Positions 8,999 through 17,713 of a stretch of 41,652 nucleotides of DNA are shown one piece after another. The first letter of the stretch is position 1; each line of letters begins with the position of its first letter. The stretch comes from an uncultured Bacteroidales bacterium. GTDB taxonomy: Bacteria > Bacteroidota > Bacteroidia > Bacteroidales > Paludibacteraceae. A program made the translations under genes and the position numbers. The stretch is taken from positions 1 to 41,652 of the forward strand of contig CAKUUM010000013.1 of the NCBI GenBank assembly GCA_934692905.1, given 5' to 3'. A model generated the notes under the pieces. The model searched no databases. It was not told the origin of the DNA and saw only the letters and a program-made list of their open reading frames with translations.

Positions 8999-9849
8999 TT
9001 TGTCTTATTGCCCGTTACATCGTAGGTCTTGCCATCTACGATGATATACAGTGTATTGTTTTTCAGCACTTTGGTTGCTGTCTGTTGCACGTGGGTGTCC
9101 TGCACGCCGGTGGGGGTGTTGGCTTGCCATTGTGCCACCAGTGCCACCTCGGCATCGGGCATCACAAACACGTCACTCGGCTGGTATATCTTCCCGTCAT
9201 ACAGCCACCCCGTGAAAGTGTAGCCTTCGCGCACGGGCTGCCCTGCCGACAGCGTGACAAGCGTGCCCTCAGGATAGGCGATATCCACACATTGCGTTGT
9301 CTTCTCTGGATACCCTTCATAGCCGAAACCGTACTCCTTGTAGCGTTTGTAGTAGAGCGCAGGCAGGAGCATGAGCGTGCTTGTCTTCGAGGTGTAGGTG
9401 GTGAAACGCGGCGAATTGACGTTGTACAGCATGCGCCCGTACGTGACGCTGGTGCTTTGGAGGGTCACCAGACCGTCTTCCACGTCTATAGTCCATGTGT
9501 GGACGTAGTTGTCCCAACCGATATCTTTGGTGCCCGAAGCCCCGAGCAGCCTGCCCGAAGCGTCCGCCAGTGTCCATGCACCCTGCTCTCCGCCCAAGGT
9601 GAGCACCAGTGCATCGCCCGCGGAGGTCATAATGTTCTCATCGTCGGAGAACGTGGCTGCCACGGCAGTCAGTATCTTTTTCGAGGTATCGAGGCTGCCC
9701 GCAGCCTTGCCTTTGGCGGGGCATGCCAACACGATTCGGTCGCCCGCACTGAGTACCGACGCATCGCTGACGCGCGTCCATTCGTCGGCATGTGCACTTG
9801 CGGTGCCGATGCACACCGCCGCAACACAAAGTATCAACGTTCTATTCAT
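8995..9849 (-). CDS. Exported InlB-repeat protein
   Basis: About 284 residues from ATG 9849 (an upstream in-frame ATG at 9870 would add seven polar residues before the signal peptide). The signal peptide ends near SAHA. The middle resembles a beta-rich surface domain ('DASGRLLGASGTKDIGWDN'). An InlB/Flg_new repeat occupies about 190-245 (GYTFTGWLYDG ... VALVAQW). The protein ends with a short motif, KVLKNNTLYIIVDGKTYDVTG, that resembles the end of the truncated protein at 16395-17231. Its TGA overlaps the start of the M6 protease, so the two probably form an operon. The function is unknown; a surface or accessory role for the protease is an inference. Confidence 0.8.
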   Translation of the reverse strand: MNRTLILCVAAVCIGTASAHADEWTRVSDASVLSAGDRIVLACPAKGKAAGSLDTSKKILTAVAATFSDDENIMTSAGDALVLTLGGEQGAWTLADASGRLLGASGTKDIGWDNYVHTWTIDVEDGLVTLQSTSVTYGRMLYNVNSPRFTTYTSKTSTLMLLPALYYKRYKEYGFGYEGYPEKTTQCVDIAYPEGTLVTLSAGQPVREGYTFTGWLYDGKIYQPSDVFVMPDAEVALVAQWQANTPTGVQDTHVQQTATKVLKNNTLYIIVDGKTYDVTGNKTK

Positions 9850-9863
9850 ATTATTTGTTCGAT

Positions 9864-9969
9864 TTTTCATCGGGTCTTTGTCGGGGTAAGTGTATGAGAT
9901 TAGTATGTGGTTAGTATGTGATTAGTATGTGATTAGTATGTGATTCCGCTGACCTTGTCGGGAGGATAT
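9864..9969 (+). repeat. Dispersed intergenic repeat, copy 2 (five 11-bp units)
   Basis: Five 11-bp GTATGTGATTA-type units at 9892-9946 (first unit GTATGAGATTA) with the same flanks as copies 1 and 3: TCGGGGTAAGT before and CCGCTGACCTTGTCGGGAGG after. It lies just upstream of the InlB-repeat gene. Confidence 0.9.
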
Positions 9970-10042
9970 CGGTCACATACCGAGTAGGGTTCAAGAGGCT
10001 GCCAAGTTTATTTGCCATCTGGATAAGGGCGCTTTAATGCAA

Positions 10043-10076
10043 AATTAATGGTTAATTACATGGGAATTATATGTTC
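10043..10076 (+). repeat. 34-bp dispersed repeat, copy A
   Basis: Matches 16078-16111 at 33 of 34 positions in the same orientation. Core: TTAATGGTTAATTACA, then a GGGAATTATATG segment. This copy is intergenic; the other lies inside a cobalamin riboswitch. Confidence 0.85.
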
Positions 10077-10125
10077 TCTCCCATTCACGGCACATTGTTG
10101 TCAATGTCATACCCGTGTGTTCTTG

Positions 10126-10183
10126 AAAGTCAGGTCTCAGGTTGGCAATCATGGCAGAAGACTGTGCCCTGAGACCTGACTTT
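10126..10183. repeat. Perfect 16-bp inverted repeat with 26-nt loop
   Basis: The arms AAAGTCAGGTCTCAGG (10126-10141) and CCTGAGACCTGACTTT (10168-10183) are perfectly complementary. It lies between the InlB-repeat gene and the end of the 1825-residue gene. It could act as a second transcription terminator or an RNA stabiliser; no T-tract follows on either strand. Confidence 0.7.
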
Positions 10184-10216
10184 ACAAACATAAGGTTATT
10201 AGTAATGTATCAATAA

Positions 10217-10244
10217 TACCCGCGCCACACATGCGGCGCGGGTA
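10217..10244 (-). terminator. Terminator-like hairpin after the 1825-residue T9SS gene
   Basis: The arms TACCCGCGCC (10217-10226) and GGCGCGGGTA (10235-10244) are perfect, with an 8-nt loop. It starts 5 nt beyond the stop codon on the minus strand, followed by TTATTG. Confidence 0.7.
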
Positions 10245-10248
10245 TGGG

Positions 10249-13200
10249 TTATTGCTTGATAAAGCGGAATACGGTTCCGTTCACCTCCAACAGATATGCA
10301 CCTTGCGGCAGGCTGCTGACATTCATCGTCTCAGCCGCTGTGCCGAGGGCGATGCGCATCAGTTCCTGACCTTGCATATTCATCACGCGTACCGTTGCAC
10401 CTTCCGCACCGTTGATATTCAGCATATCGCGAGTGATGGTCGGGAACATGCGGATAGCGGTTGTCTCTGACGACGGGCAGTCGGTACCAATCTTGTCCTT
10501 CCACTCGTAGGCACCAATCGTCGGCACAGCCGCACGCTCACGCCCCGTAATGTCGGTGGTGACGAAGTCCAATGCCTCACCGCTCACGAGATTGCCCTTA
10601 TCCACAGGGCGGAGCACCTCGTTGGATTCAAACTGCACAGCCTCAGTGATGTCAGTCGTACCACCTACGGCAGTTCTCCATGCAGCGATGTCCTCGTACT
10701 CGGTAGCACCAATCTTGCCGAACTTGCCGGCTTCCGAATACAGCAGGTTGTGCTCAAACTTGCTCACGTAACTTGCACTCGGCAGCCATACTGCAGGTAG
10801 GTCTTCGCTATAGAGCAGGTTGTTGATTACTTGGAAGTTCGTATTCGACTTTTGTACATACAGCGGATATACGCTTGCGCCTGATGTGCGCACGGTATTG
10901 TTCGCGAAGATGACGTTATTGTTGTTCCTATTGAAATAGACGGCATACGTGTTGTCCGTAGTCCCGCTTGTCATATCCACCACATTGTTGTAGATATATT
11001 CGGGGGCATCTTTCGTACCGTTGATATCACGGATATAGAGACCGTAGCAAGCAGTTGTCGCAAGGTTGATATACACGTAGTTGTTGCTAATCTGAGCCCC
11101 TTCGGACAGACGCAGGTCGATACACCAAGTGCTCTTGCTGCTCTCCACCGTCTTGCGAACGATGTTGCCATCCACTACGGCATGGGTCTCACCCAAGGAT
11201 ATGATAATGGCTTGCGCACCTTGCCCCTCGAAGGTGTTGCCGATAATCTTTGCACCAATCTGTTTTGTCATCCAGTTGCCCGACACGTTCACACCTGTAT
11301 AACCACCCTTCAAGGTCGAATTGCTCAATGTGAAATAGTTGTTATTGGTCGTTCCGTCTTTGGAGTTCGCATATACCAGACGCACATTGGTAGAGGCGAT
11401 GTTCTCCGCACGGTAGATGTAGCAACTGTCAATCGTTACGTGCTCCGCCTTGTTGCGAACCAATACCACAGTATGGTAACTCTCATTGCCTGTGGTCAGG
11501 GTCAGGTTGCTGAATGTGATATAGTCCGCACCATTCACATTGACGATACCTTGTGTAGCGTCTCCCTCGAAACTGGACTGCGGTGAGTAAGTGTCGTATT
11601 TGATGACAACATCCTCATAGTTGCCCGTCTGCGAACGGAAAGTAACGGTATTCTCTACCGATACGCCGTCTATCTCGGGGATAGTGAGGTACTCGGTATA
11701 GGTACCGGGCTCGATGAGGAATGTTACCGCGCTCTCGATACCGTTCTGCAAAGCGTCGATAGCCGACTGGATAGTCTTGTATTTCGCCGCATCGCTCGCA
11801 CCGACGAGGTACGTGCCGTGCATACCGCCTATCACCTCGAAGGAAGCCGTTACTGCATTCTTCGGCTGAACGGTGGTCTTGTTTACATCTACACTCTTGA
11901 GGGTAGCGGTTATGTTGGCACCCTCTTCGGTGGCAGCAGGTACATCTAACGTAATCCAGTAGTAGTAGGTTCCGCGGTTGCTGATAGTGTCTGCTTTAGC
12001 CATAAGGTTGGTAGTGCCGAAGGCATCCGATGTGCCAGTGCTATACACCTTCACAGCCTCTGCGCCGAGTGTGGTCTCTACGTTGAAATTCTCTACCGGC
12101 ATCTTGCCGCGGTCGCCCGATACATACACGGCGGCACGGAGCACCTGTACATCCGCACTACCACGGTTTACAGTAGTAGCCGAGACATCCTCCACTTTGA
12201 CAGAGTCGAGGGTCAGCGGTTGCAACGTATGGCAACTAACCTCTATCTCCCAACCGTCGGTAGCGTAGTAGTTGTTTGCCTCGTAGGTGATAGTCAGTGC
12301 ACCCGTAGCGTCCGAGGAGATAATGGTCAGGTTCTCAATATCTTTGGTGTAGTACGACAGACTGACATCGGCAGCGTCTTTGGTCTGCTCGCCATAATAT
12401 ACATAGAAGTTGTCGGAACCGTTGAGTGCCCACTGCTTGAACTTGAGTTGGATAGCCGTATTTTCTATGGTAGGCACGAAAGTAACGGTACCTTTGATTC
12501 CGAGAGTTACCTTACCCTCTGCACCACCGTCGTCGTAGAAGGACAGCGGAGCATTGTCCACCTCTACACGTTGCACACCGCTCTTCAGCAGATACATATT
12601 GCGTACCACGCGCGTGTTGGCAGGCACTTCGGGAACAAGTGTAGTCTCGCCCACGGCAATCTGTACGCTTTTCACAGACACCTCAGTACCAATCGTTGCG
12701 TCTGCTGCTATGTCTGCCGCCAAAGTATATGCGTTATCGCCCTCTGTCAGTAGAGTATTCACAGGCAATACCACCTCGGCACCCGTAACGGCTGCTTTGG
12801 CAACCACTGTTTCGCCTTGCAGGAGCAGCAGCGAATCGATAGCCTCAGCACAGTCGCTCAATGCAACGGTGATATTCTTCACACCCGGCGGAGTCAGGTC
12901 ACCCGTAGTGGTGATATTCAGCCCCAACAGCGCAGCGTTCTGCTGTCCGCGCGACAAGGCGTCCGAAGATATAGCAGTCAGTTCGGTAGCCTCTATCGTC
13001 ATCGGCTTGGGCTGATATTCACTTACTGTCGCATGCCACCCCTTGTCAGCCCCGATGTACGTCCAGTATTCGGTATTGGCATTGAATACTACGGTCAATG
13101 CACCGTCCTCTGCATTGGAACGGACCAAGCCGGGACCGGCAATATAATTGTCTTTGTCTGCTTCCCACAGCAACTCGCCTTCTGTACCTTGTCCCGCATA

Positions 13201-15726
13201 GATACGAAAATCAGCCTTGGAGTATGAGTTGAAAGAGATAGCGAAATCGGCGAAGTTCATTTGTATCACCATACCCTCGGTAGTAGGCACAAAGGTAGTT
13301 GTCTGGTTGCACGTTACAGCATCGTAGCGGTCAGGATAGAGGTCGCCTGCTGTGTGCGTGAATATCCACTCGCCATATACGTGTACGGTTTTGCTGCCGC
13401 AGTCGGAATACAATGTATTGTTGATGGTCAGCACATCCTCCGAATTGCTGAAGCCCTTGTACTCGGTGCCGTTGCCAAAGTCTGCTTGTGTGATATTGGC
13501 AGTTAGTTTATCTCCGTTCTGTACGTTACAAGCCACGTCATAAGTCAGGAAGAAATAGTTCTCTCCCTCGGTAAGTGAGATACCGCTTGCGGGGATAGTG
13601 AACTCGTTGCCCGTAACGGCTACCTTACCTACCTTTTGTGTGGTAGCAAACTCGGCGGAAGTACCCGTGAAATAGAGCGCTGCGCTATCAATGCGCTCGT
13701 AAGTATTGCCCGTATTGAAATGGAACAACACAGGTTGCAAAGCAGGTTCAGTATTCTCGGTGGTGAGGCAGAACTGCGTAACCTGCACGCCTTCCGCACA
13801 ACCGGCAACCTTACCGCTCTGTTTGGTTACAGCAGAAGAAGCAACTTCCATCTGCACAGCAGAGAACTCACTCACCACAGCCTCGAAGCCGGAGCCCTGC
13901 ACATAACTGCCTGGCGTTTTGCTATACAGATATACCGTAATAGCCCCGTCATCCGAAGTGCTCTTCAAGGTCAGGTTGTCAATTTTGCTATCCTTAACGT
14001 TGTACAACAGATTTGCTTCGTCAGCAGTCTTGCCGTTATAGAATTTCAATACATCTGAATTGTAAGACAGCGATGCAATAAAAATGTGAATATCGTGCAA
14101 GTCTATCTGTACTTTCTTGCCCTCAGTAGAAGGAACAAAGGTAATATACCCGCTGAAATTATTGCTGATTTTGCCATCCACACCACCGTCGTCATAGAAG
14201 GGCATATCGCCGCTTACATACACGGTTAAATGTGAGCCATTCACCATACGTACTTCAGTAATAGTCTGTTCCTTTGCCGTTGCAGCAGTTAGGGTCGTGA
14301 AGCCGTTTTTGGTTGTAAGACCTGTGATAGTCAGCGTGGAAGCAGCACCGATAGTTGCCTGACTCTGCATATCGCCTGCAAAGCAGAAGTTATTGTTACC
14401 CGCCTCAAGGGCTTGGTTGCAAGTGAGCGTATAGGTGCTGCCGCTCTTGGTAATAGTGTCCTCAATCGGAGTAAGCCCTGCGACAGAAGCCTTATCGGTC
14501 TGATACAGGCGCAGTTGGTCTGCTGCAAACACATTGCTAGTGAGTGTAAAACTGATACTTGTCAAGTAGTCAGGATCTCCCAAACCTTCAGTAATGATAC
14601 GCACACCGCCCATATTGACATTCTGCTCACCGACAAACAACTCGCTGCGCGTGTTGGTATAGTCGGCGGTAGCGGATTTCACCTCCATCGGACTGCTACT
14701 GACCGTGGTTACCGTGGCTTTCCAGCCCTGTTTGTCCCAATCGGTGGTGTAAGCGTGGTAGCAAACCGACAATGCCCCTGTTGCCTCTGCCGACATATAG
14801 GTTTTGTTGGTGAATGTGCCGCCCGTCAGGTCTTCCAACATATTGCTGTTTTTCGGGAAACCAGCCAAACTATATTTCGTATAGTTTACACTTGTGGTAT
14901 CAAAGACCCCTTTGTAGATTTTGAGCGAAGCATACGAAGCGTCTTCATAATAATCGGTGGTCATCAATACTTTCTCAAACACAATTTTCACTTTCTCGCC
15001 GTCCTTGGCAGGTTTGAAGATAGTGGTGGCATACGCATCTGCCGAGAAACCACTTGTGGTACTACCAGTTTTGTAGCATCCCTTGTAGTCATAGAAGGTA
15101 ACGGTTTGCCCCGACTGAACAGTTACCACCTGTTTGCCCCATTGCGGTTGTTTCACGTCAATATCCTCTACAGCAGGAGCAGCCTCAATGACTGTAACCG
15201 TGGCTTTCCAACCTGTGGCATTTGTCAAGCAATCATACGCATGAAAGCAGCATGAAAGCGCGCCCGAAGCATCTGTAGAAGTATAGGTTTTATTTGTGTA
15301 TTTGTCTGCCAATGTTTCCAACAACTGCGCATTGTCAGGAAAGGAAATTTCCGCTTTTCCAGACGTAGGATATGTAACGCTCTTGACATCAAAAACGCCA
15401 TTGTACACCTTGAGTGTGGCAATATAGTAATCCCAATCTTCATCCCAATCGTTCCAGTCTTTGTCGGTCTTGTGCAGACCGACTTCCTCAAAGGTGATAG
15501 TTACCATATCTCCTGCGTTAGCGGGCTTAAAGATGGTGGTAGCAAAGGCATAGCCCCCACCTATGTCTTTCGTACCATTATAATCATAGTAGGTAATAGG
15601 TTTACCTCTTTCCACGATTACTTCGTGGTGCCCAAACTGGGTCATATTCACGTCTTCGGCGTGAAGCCCAAGCGGGATGAGGGTCAGCAGACCCAACAGC
15701 CCTGATAAAAAGGATTTCTTTGTCAT
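10249..15726 (-). CDS. Giant T9SS surface protein (CUB-like repeats plus right-handed beta-helix), riboswitch controlled
   Basis: 1825 residues with a signal peptide ending LHAED. The N-terminal about 1250 residues contain repeated CUB-like units. Each has a 'YDDGG/YDYNG' start, a 'FVPTxEGxxVxIxF' strand and a closing 'DGALTV...GWxATV' segment. Between them are sialidase-N-like linkers ('LTEGxNYFFLTYDV', 'ATIG'). Residues about 1320-1720 form a right-handed parallel beta-helix, beginning YKTIQSAIDALQNG and continuing with NNYF/NNxV rungs. The last about 70 residues are a T9SS sorting domain (MFPTITRDMLNINGAEGATVRVMN ... GAYLLEV). Upstream on the same strand are a terminator hairpin and a cobalamin riboswitch, so expression is probably repressed by corrinoids. 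No enzyme active site was recognised. Corrinoid, glycan or host-matrix binding are all possible. Confidence 0.87.
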   Translation of the reverse strand: MTKKSFLSGLLGLLTLIPLGLHAEDVNMTQFGHHEVIVERGKPITYYDYNGTKDIGGGYAFATTIFKPANAGDMVTITFEEVGLHKTDKDWNDWDEDWDYYIATLKVYNGVFDVKSVTYPTSGKAEISFPDNAQLLETLADKYTNKTYTSTDASGALSCCFHAYDCLTNATGWKATVTVIEAAPAVEDIDVKQPQWGKQVVTVQSGQTVTFYDYKGCYKTGSTTSGFSADAYATTIFKPAKDGEKVKIVFEKVLMTTDYYEDASYASLKIYKGVFDTTSVNYTKYSLAGFPKNSNMLEDLTGGTFTNKTYMSAEATGALSVCYHAYTTDWDKQGWKATVTTVSSSPMEVKSATADYTNTRSELFVGEQNVNMGGVRIITEGLGDPDYLTSISFTLTSNVFAADQLRLYQTDKASVAGLTPIEDTITKSGSTYTLTCNQALEAGNNNFCFAGDMQSQATIGAASTLTITGLTTKNGFTTLTAATAKEQTITEVRMVNGSHLTVYVSGDMPFYDDGGVDGKISNNFSGYITFVPSTEGKKVQIDLHDIHIFIASLSYNSDVLKFYNGKTADEANLLYNVKDSKIDNLTLKSTSDDGAITVYLYSKTPGSYVQGSGFEAVVSEFSAVQMEVASSAVTKQSGKVAGCAEGVQVTQFCLTTENTEPALQPVLFHFNTGNTYERIDSAALYFTGTSAEFATTQKVGKVAVTGNEFTIPASGISLTEGENYFFLTYDVACNVQNGDKLTANITQADFGNGTEYKGFSNSEDVLTINNTLYSDCGSKTVHVYGEWIFTHTAGDLYPDRYDAVTCNQTTTFVPTTEGMVIQMNFADFAISFNSYSKADFRIYAGQGTEGELLWEADKDNYIAGPGLVRSNAEDGALTVVFNANTEYWTYIGADKGWHATVSEYQPKPMTIEATELTAISSDALSRGQQNAALLGLNITTTGDLTPPGVKNITVALSDCAEAIDSLLLLQGETVVAKAAVTGAEVVLPVNTLLTEGDNAYTLAADIAADATIGTEVSVKSVQIAVGETTLVPEVPANTRVVRNMYLLKSGVQRVEVDNAPLSFYDDGGAEGKVTLGIKGTVTFVPTIENTAIQLKFKQWALNGSDNFYVYYGEQTKDAADVSLSYYTKDIENLTIISSDATGALTITYEANNYYATDGWEIEVSCHTLQPLTLDSVKVEDVSATTVNRGSADVQVLRAAVYVSGDRGKMPVENFNVETTLGAEAVKVYSTGTSDAFGTTNLMAKADTISNRGTYYYWITLDVPAATEEGANITATLKSVDVNKTTVQPKNAVTASFEVIGGMHGTYLVGASDAAKYKTIQSAIDALQNGIESAVTFLIEPGTYTEYLTIPEIDGVSVENTVTFRSQTGNYEDVVIKYDTYSPQSSFEGDATQGIVNVNGADYITFSNLTLTTGNESYHTVVLVRNKAEHVTIDSCYIYRAENIASTNVRLVYANSKDGTTNNNYFTLSNSTLKGGYTGVNVSGNWMTKQIGAKIIGNTFEGQGAQAIIISLGETHAVVDGNIVRKTVESSKSTWCIDLRLSEGAQISNNYVYINLATTACYGLYIRDINGTKDAPEYIYNNVVDMTSGTTDNTYAVYFNRNNNNVIFANNTVRTSGASVYPLYVQKSNTNFQVINNLLYSEDLPAVWLPSASYVSKFEHNLLYSEAGKFGKIGATEYEDIAAWRTAVGGTTDITEAVQFESNEVLRPVDKGNLVSGEALDFVTTDITGRERAAVPTIGAYEWKDKIGTDCPSSETTAIRMFPTITRDMLNINGAEGATVRVMNMQGQELMRIALGTAAETMNVSSLPQGAYLLEVNGTVFRFIKQ

Positions 15727-15789
15727 ATCGTTTGTTTATCTATTTGTTATATCTATTTTGTTGCTTTCGCGTGTGGTACGTATATGCAC

Positions 15790-15821
15790 AAAAAAGCCGC
15801 TCGACATACGTCAAACGGCTT
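15790..15821 (-). terminator. Intrinsic terminator of riboswitch 1 (expression platform)
   Basis: The arms at 15794-15805 and 15810-15821 pair over 12 bp in minus-strand RNA (AAGCCGTTTGAC with GTCGAGCGGCTT, two G-U pairs, loop GTAT), followed by TTTTTT. It lies between the aptamer and the 1825-residue gene. It closely resembles the terminator before btuB (32602-32633). Confidence 0.85.
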
Positions 15822-15944
15822 ATATAGCAACACACACAACGCGCACCTACACACGCATCAACGGCAAAGATAATTGCACATTGTGCATTATGCATTTCGC
15901 ATTGCTCATTGTCTTATGCTTTTTCCTCGAAAGCCGAATTGACA

Positions 15945-16260
15945 TACGTGGTTGGCAGGTCTTCTGACTTGTTTGCTCTGTGGCGCCTTCCCATCGGAGT
16001 TGACCTCCGACAGTGACTTGTTTGCCAAAGAGAGACTTGTACATTATTCTCCGTTAATTCCCGTATAATTCTCCGTTAATTAATGGTTAATTACACGGGA
16101 ATTATATGTTCCATTATTTTAATGGCTCTTTATATGGCTTTTAATGGAGCCATTCCACATTGATGTACATCGTCTTGTAAACTTACAGCAGCGGGACTGT
16201 TCGGGACTTACACCCGATTCCCTTTTAATGTCTTGCGCGATAAACGGCAAGACAACCAAC
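15945..16260 (-). ncRNA. Cobalamin riboswitch 1 (expanded)
   Basis: Read on the minus strand: a P3-like segment, then AAAAGGGAATCGGGTG, AAGTCCCGAACAGTCCCGC and TGCTGTAAG, then after a long insertion GTCACTG, GGGAAGGCGCC and the B12-box-like GTCAGAAGACCTGCC. These are the conserved blocks of the AdoCbl/Cbl riboswitch. The variable stretch between TGCTGTAAG and GTCACTG is about 163 nt, against about 50 nt in riboswitch 2 of this window. It holds a 14-bp direct repeat, a 16-bp imperfect hairpin and a copy of the 34-bp dispersed repeat. It should control the 1825-residue T9SS gene through the downstream terminator. Confidence 0.92.
16046..16154. repeat. Repeat insertion inside riboswitch 1
   Basis: Direct repeats ATTCTCCGTTAATT at 16046-16059 and 16068-16081. 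An inverted repeat pairs 16055-16070 with 16089-16104 (15 of 16). The 34-bp dispersed repeat copy B is at 16078-16111. A second hairpin has arms AATGGCTC (16121-16128) and GAGCCATT (16147-16154). All lie in the variable region of the aptamer. Confidence 0.85.
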
Positions 16261-16316
16261 ACGTCTATTTACATACATCTCTGCCCGACGGCAGGTTCTC
16301 CCACAGGAAAACGGTG

Positions 16317-16348
16317 CAAAGGTACTACATTTAGGTGATACTGGCAAA
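16317..16348 (-). promoter_or_regulatory. Promoter of riboswitch 1 transcript
   Basis: On the minus strand: TTTG (16345-16348), 20 nt, then TACCTTTG (16317-16324). This matches the Bacteroidetes -33/-7 form and is placed to start the riboswitch leader. Confidence 0.8.
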
Positions 16349-16394
16349 TCATATGTCACTTTATCACCTGAATATAGCGGATACGATGGCGAAC

Positions 16395-17231
16395 TTATCG
16401 GATACGGGTGCCGGCAGCATTGTAGAGAATGCCTTGGCGCATGATGACAAGTTGCCCGTCGGGGGTAAAGTACTTAACCACTTCATTATCCACCGAAGCC
16501 GATGGCAGAGCGGTGGAAGTACCTCCTGTTTCCGATACAACGGCTTTCCAACCTGCGGCATTGGTATAGCCCGAATAAGCAGGATTGGCATTGAACAGCA
16601 CCGTCAGTGCACCGTCTTCCGATGTAGATGTGATGGTTGGCGGGAGAGTAGTGGCAGAAGTTGCGTCCTTGACCTCGAAGAGTATGTCACCGTTGGTGTC
16701 CTTGCCATTGTAGATAACGAACTGCGCTTTGTTGTGGTCATAGCCGTATATGTCATTGTCATAGAAGATGTCAAACAAGGAGAACTCCATCTTCAACTTC
16801 TTGCCCGATGTGGCAGGCATAAAGGTGGATACTTGGTCGCATATTTCCATAGTATAGCCGCCTGCTACCGTTGGGAAGTCAGAGGCTTTCGCCGCAGTGT
16901 GTGTGAACTGCCATTTGCCGAGTATGGTGTAGGTGTGCTCATCGCAAACGGAAGCGATAGTGTTGAGCACCTTTACCGTAGAAGCGGGATTGGTGAAGTC
17001 CGCATACGAGGTCTGATTGGAGAACGTGACACTCTTGATACTGATGTCGATAGCATCGTCGGTGGCTGCCTTGTCGTTGATATCCACGGTTACGAAGAAA
17101 TGGTGTTCCCCTTCTGCGAAAGCCGATATGGCTGTGGGCAGGATGGTGCAGGTGAAGTCGTCGCTTGTGAAATCGGTTTCGCTGGCAAACATTGCCCGCC
17201 TCAACCGCGAGTTCATCTGCGCGAAGTTCAA
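16395..17231 (-). pseudogene. 5'-truncated relative of the 1825-residue CUB-like protein
   Basis: An open frame of 278 codons with no signal peptide. It begins inside a domain that aligns with the middle of the 1825-residue protein: FTxxxF...LPxxISxFAEGEHHFFVTVDI against the 'LTEGENYFFLTYDV' block, then GKWQFTHTA, 'FMPATSGKKLKMEF' and 'SEDGALTVLFNANPxY ... GWKAVVSE'. Instead of a T9SS domain it ends with a short tail, KYFTPDGQLVIMRQGILYNAAG. No promoter was seen in front of it. The most likely reading is the 3' part of a duplicated surface-protein gene whose 5' part was deleted. It could still be expressed as a cytoplasmic fragment, but that seems unlikely. Confidence 0.75.
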
Positions 17232-17657
17232 AGACTAACCGCGTCTTCACACATTGTTGTCTCACACATCGTTGTGTAACGCATTAGTCATTATACCCCG
17301 AAAAGAGGCTGCCTGACAGATGGGCAGTCTCTTTTTGTTGCGTGCCGGGGACGCGGACGCCCAGCGGGGTCCCTGCAAGTCCGTGGACGTAGCGGGGTGC
17401 TCTCTCGTCCGCGGATAGTCTTCTCTGGGTAAACTATTGTTCGTGAGCGCAACGGGGTGCTCTATCTTCTGTTTGTAATGGTTATTAGTGGAGATTTTTC
17501 CCGCATATTGTTGTAGTGCTTTTTATTGGTTGCTATATTGTTTCTTAGCAGGGCAATAGCATTGCCCGCTTTCTGAAAGGTTACACCACGAATATAGCCT
17601 TAATCCTTCTACGTAAATTAATGGTCAATTTGTGGCAATTAATGTTTTTATTGCCGA
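17232..17657. other. Gene-free stretch with hairpin and imperfect GC-rich repeats
   Basis: A stem-loop at about 17305-17338 (AGAGGCTGCC paired with GGCAGTCTCT, then TTTTTG on the plus strand) is terminator-like, though no plus-strand gene precedes it. At 17345-17465 the phrase 'GCGGGGTGCTCT' or close variants recurs about three times. No credible open frame was found. Confidence 0.55.
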
Positions 17658-17689
17658 TTTGCATATGTGCAAATAAATTCCTACCTTTG
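17658..17689 (+). promoter_or_regulatory. Promoter of the WYL regulator gene
   Basis: TTTG (17658-17661), 20 nt, TACCTTTG (17682-17689), then a short leader to ATG 17714. Confidence 0.82.
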
Positions 17690-17713
17690 CAGCATTAACC
17701 AACACAGCCAACC

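Noticed and set aside
15860..15910. Short alternating ATTGTGCATTATGCAT-like sequence, also near 3210-3235
   Set aside because: Possible small dispersed repeat, but the matches are short and AT-rich; not separated from chance here.
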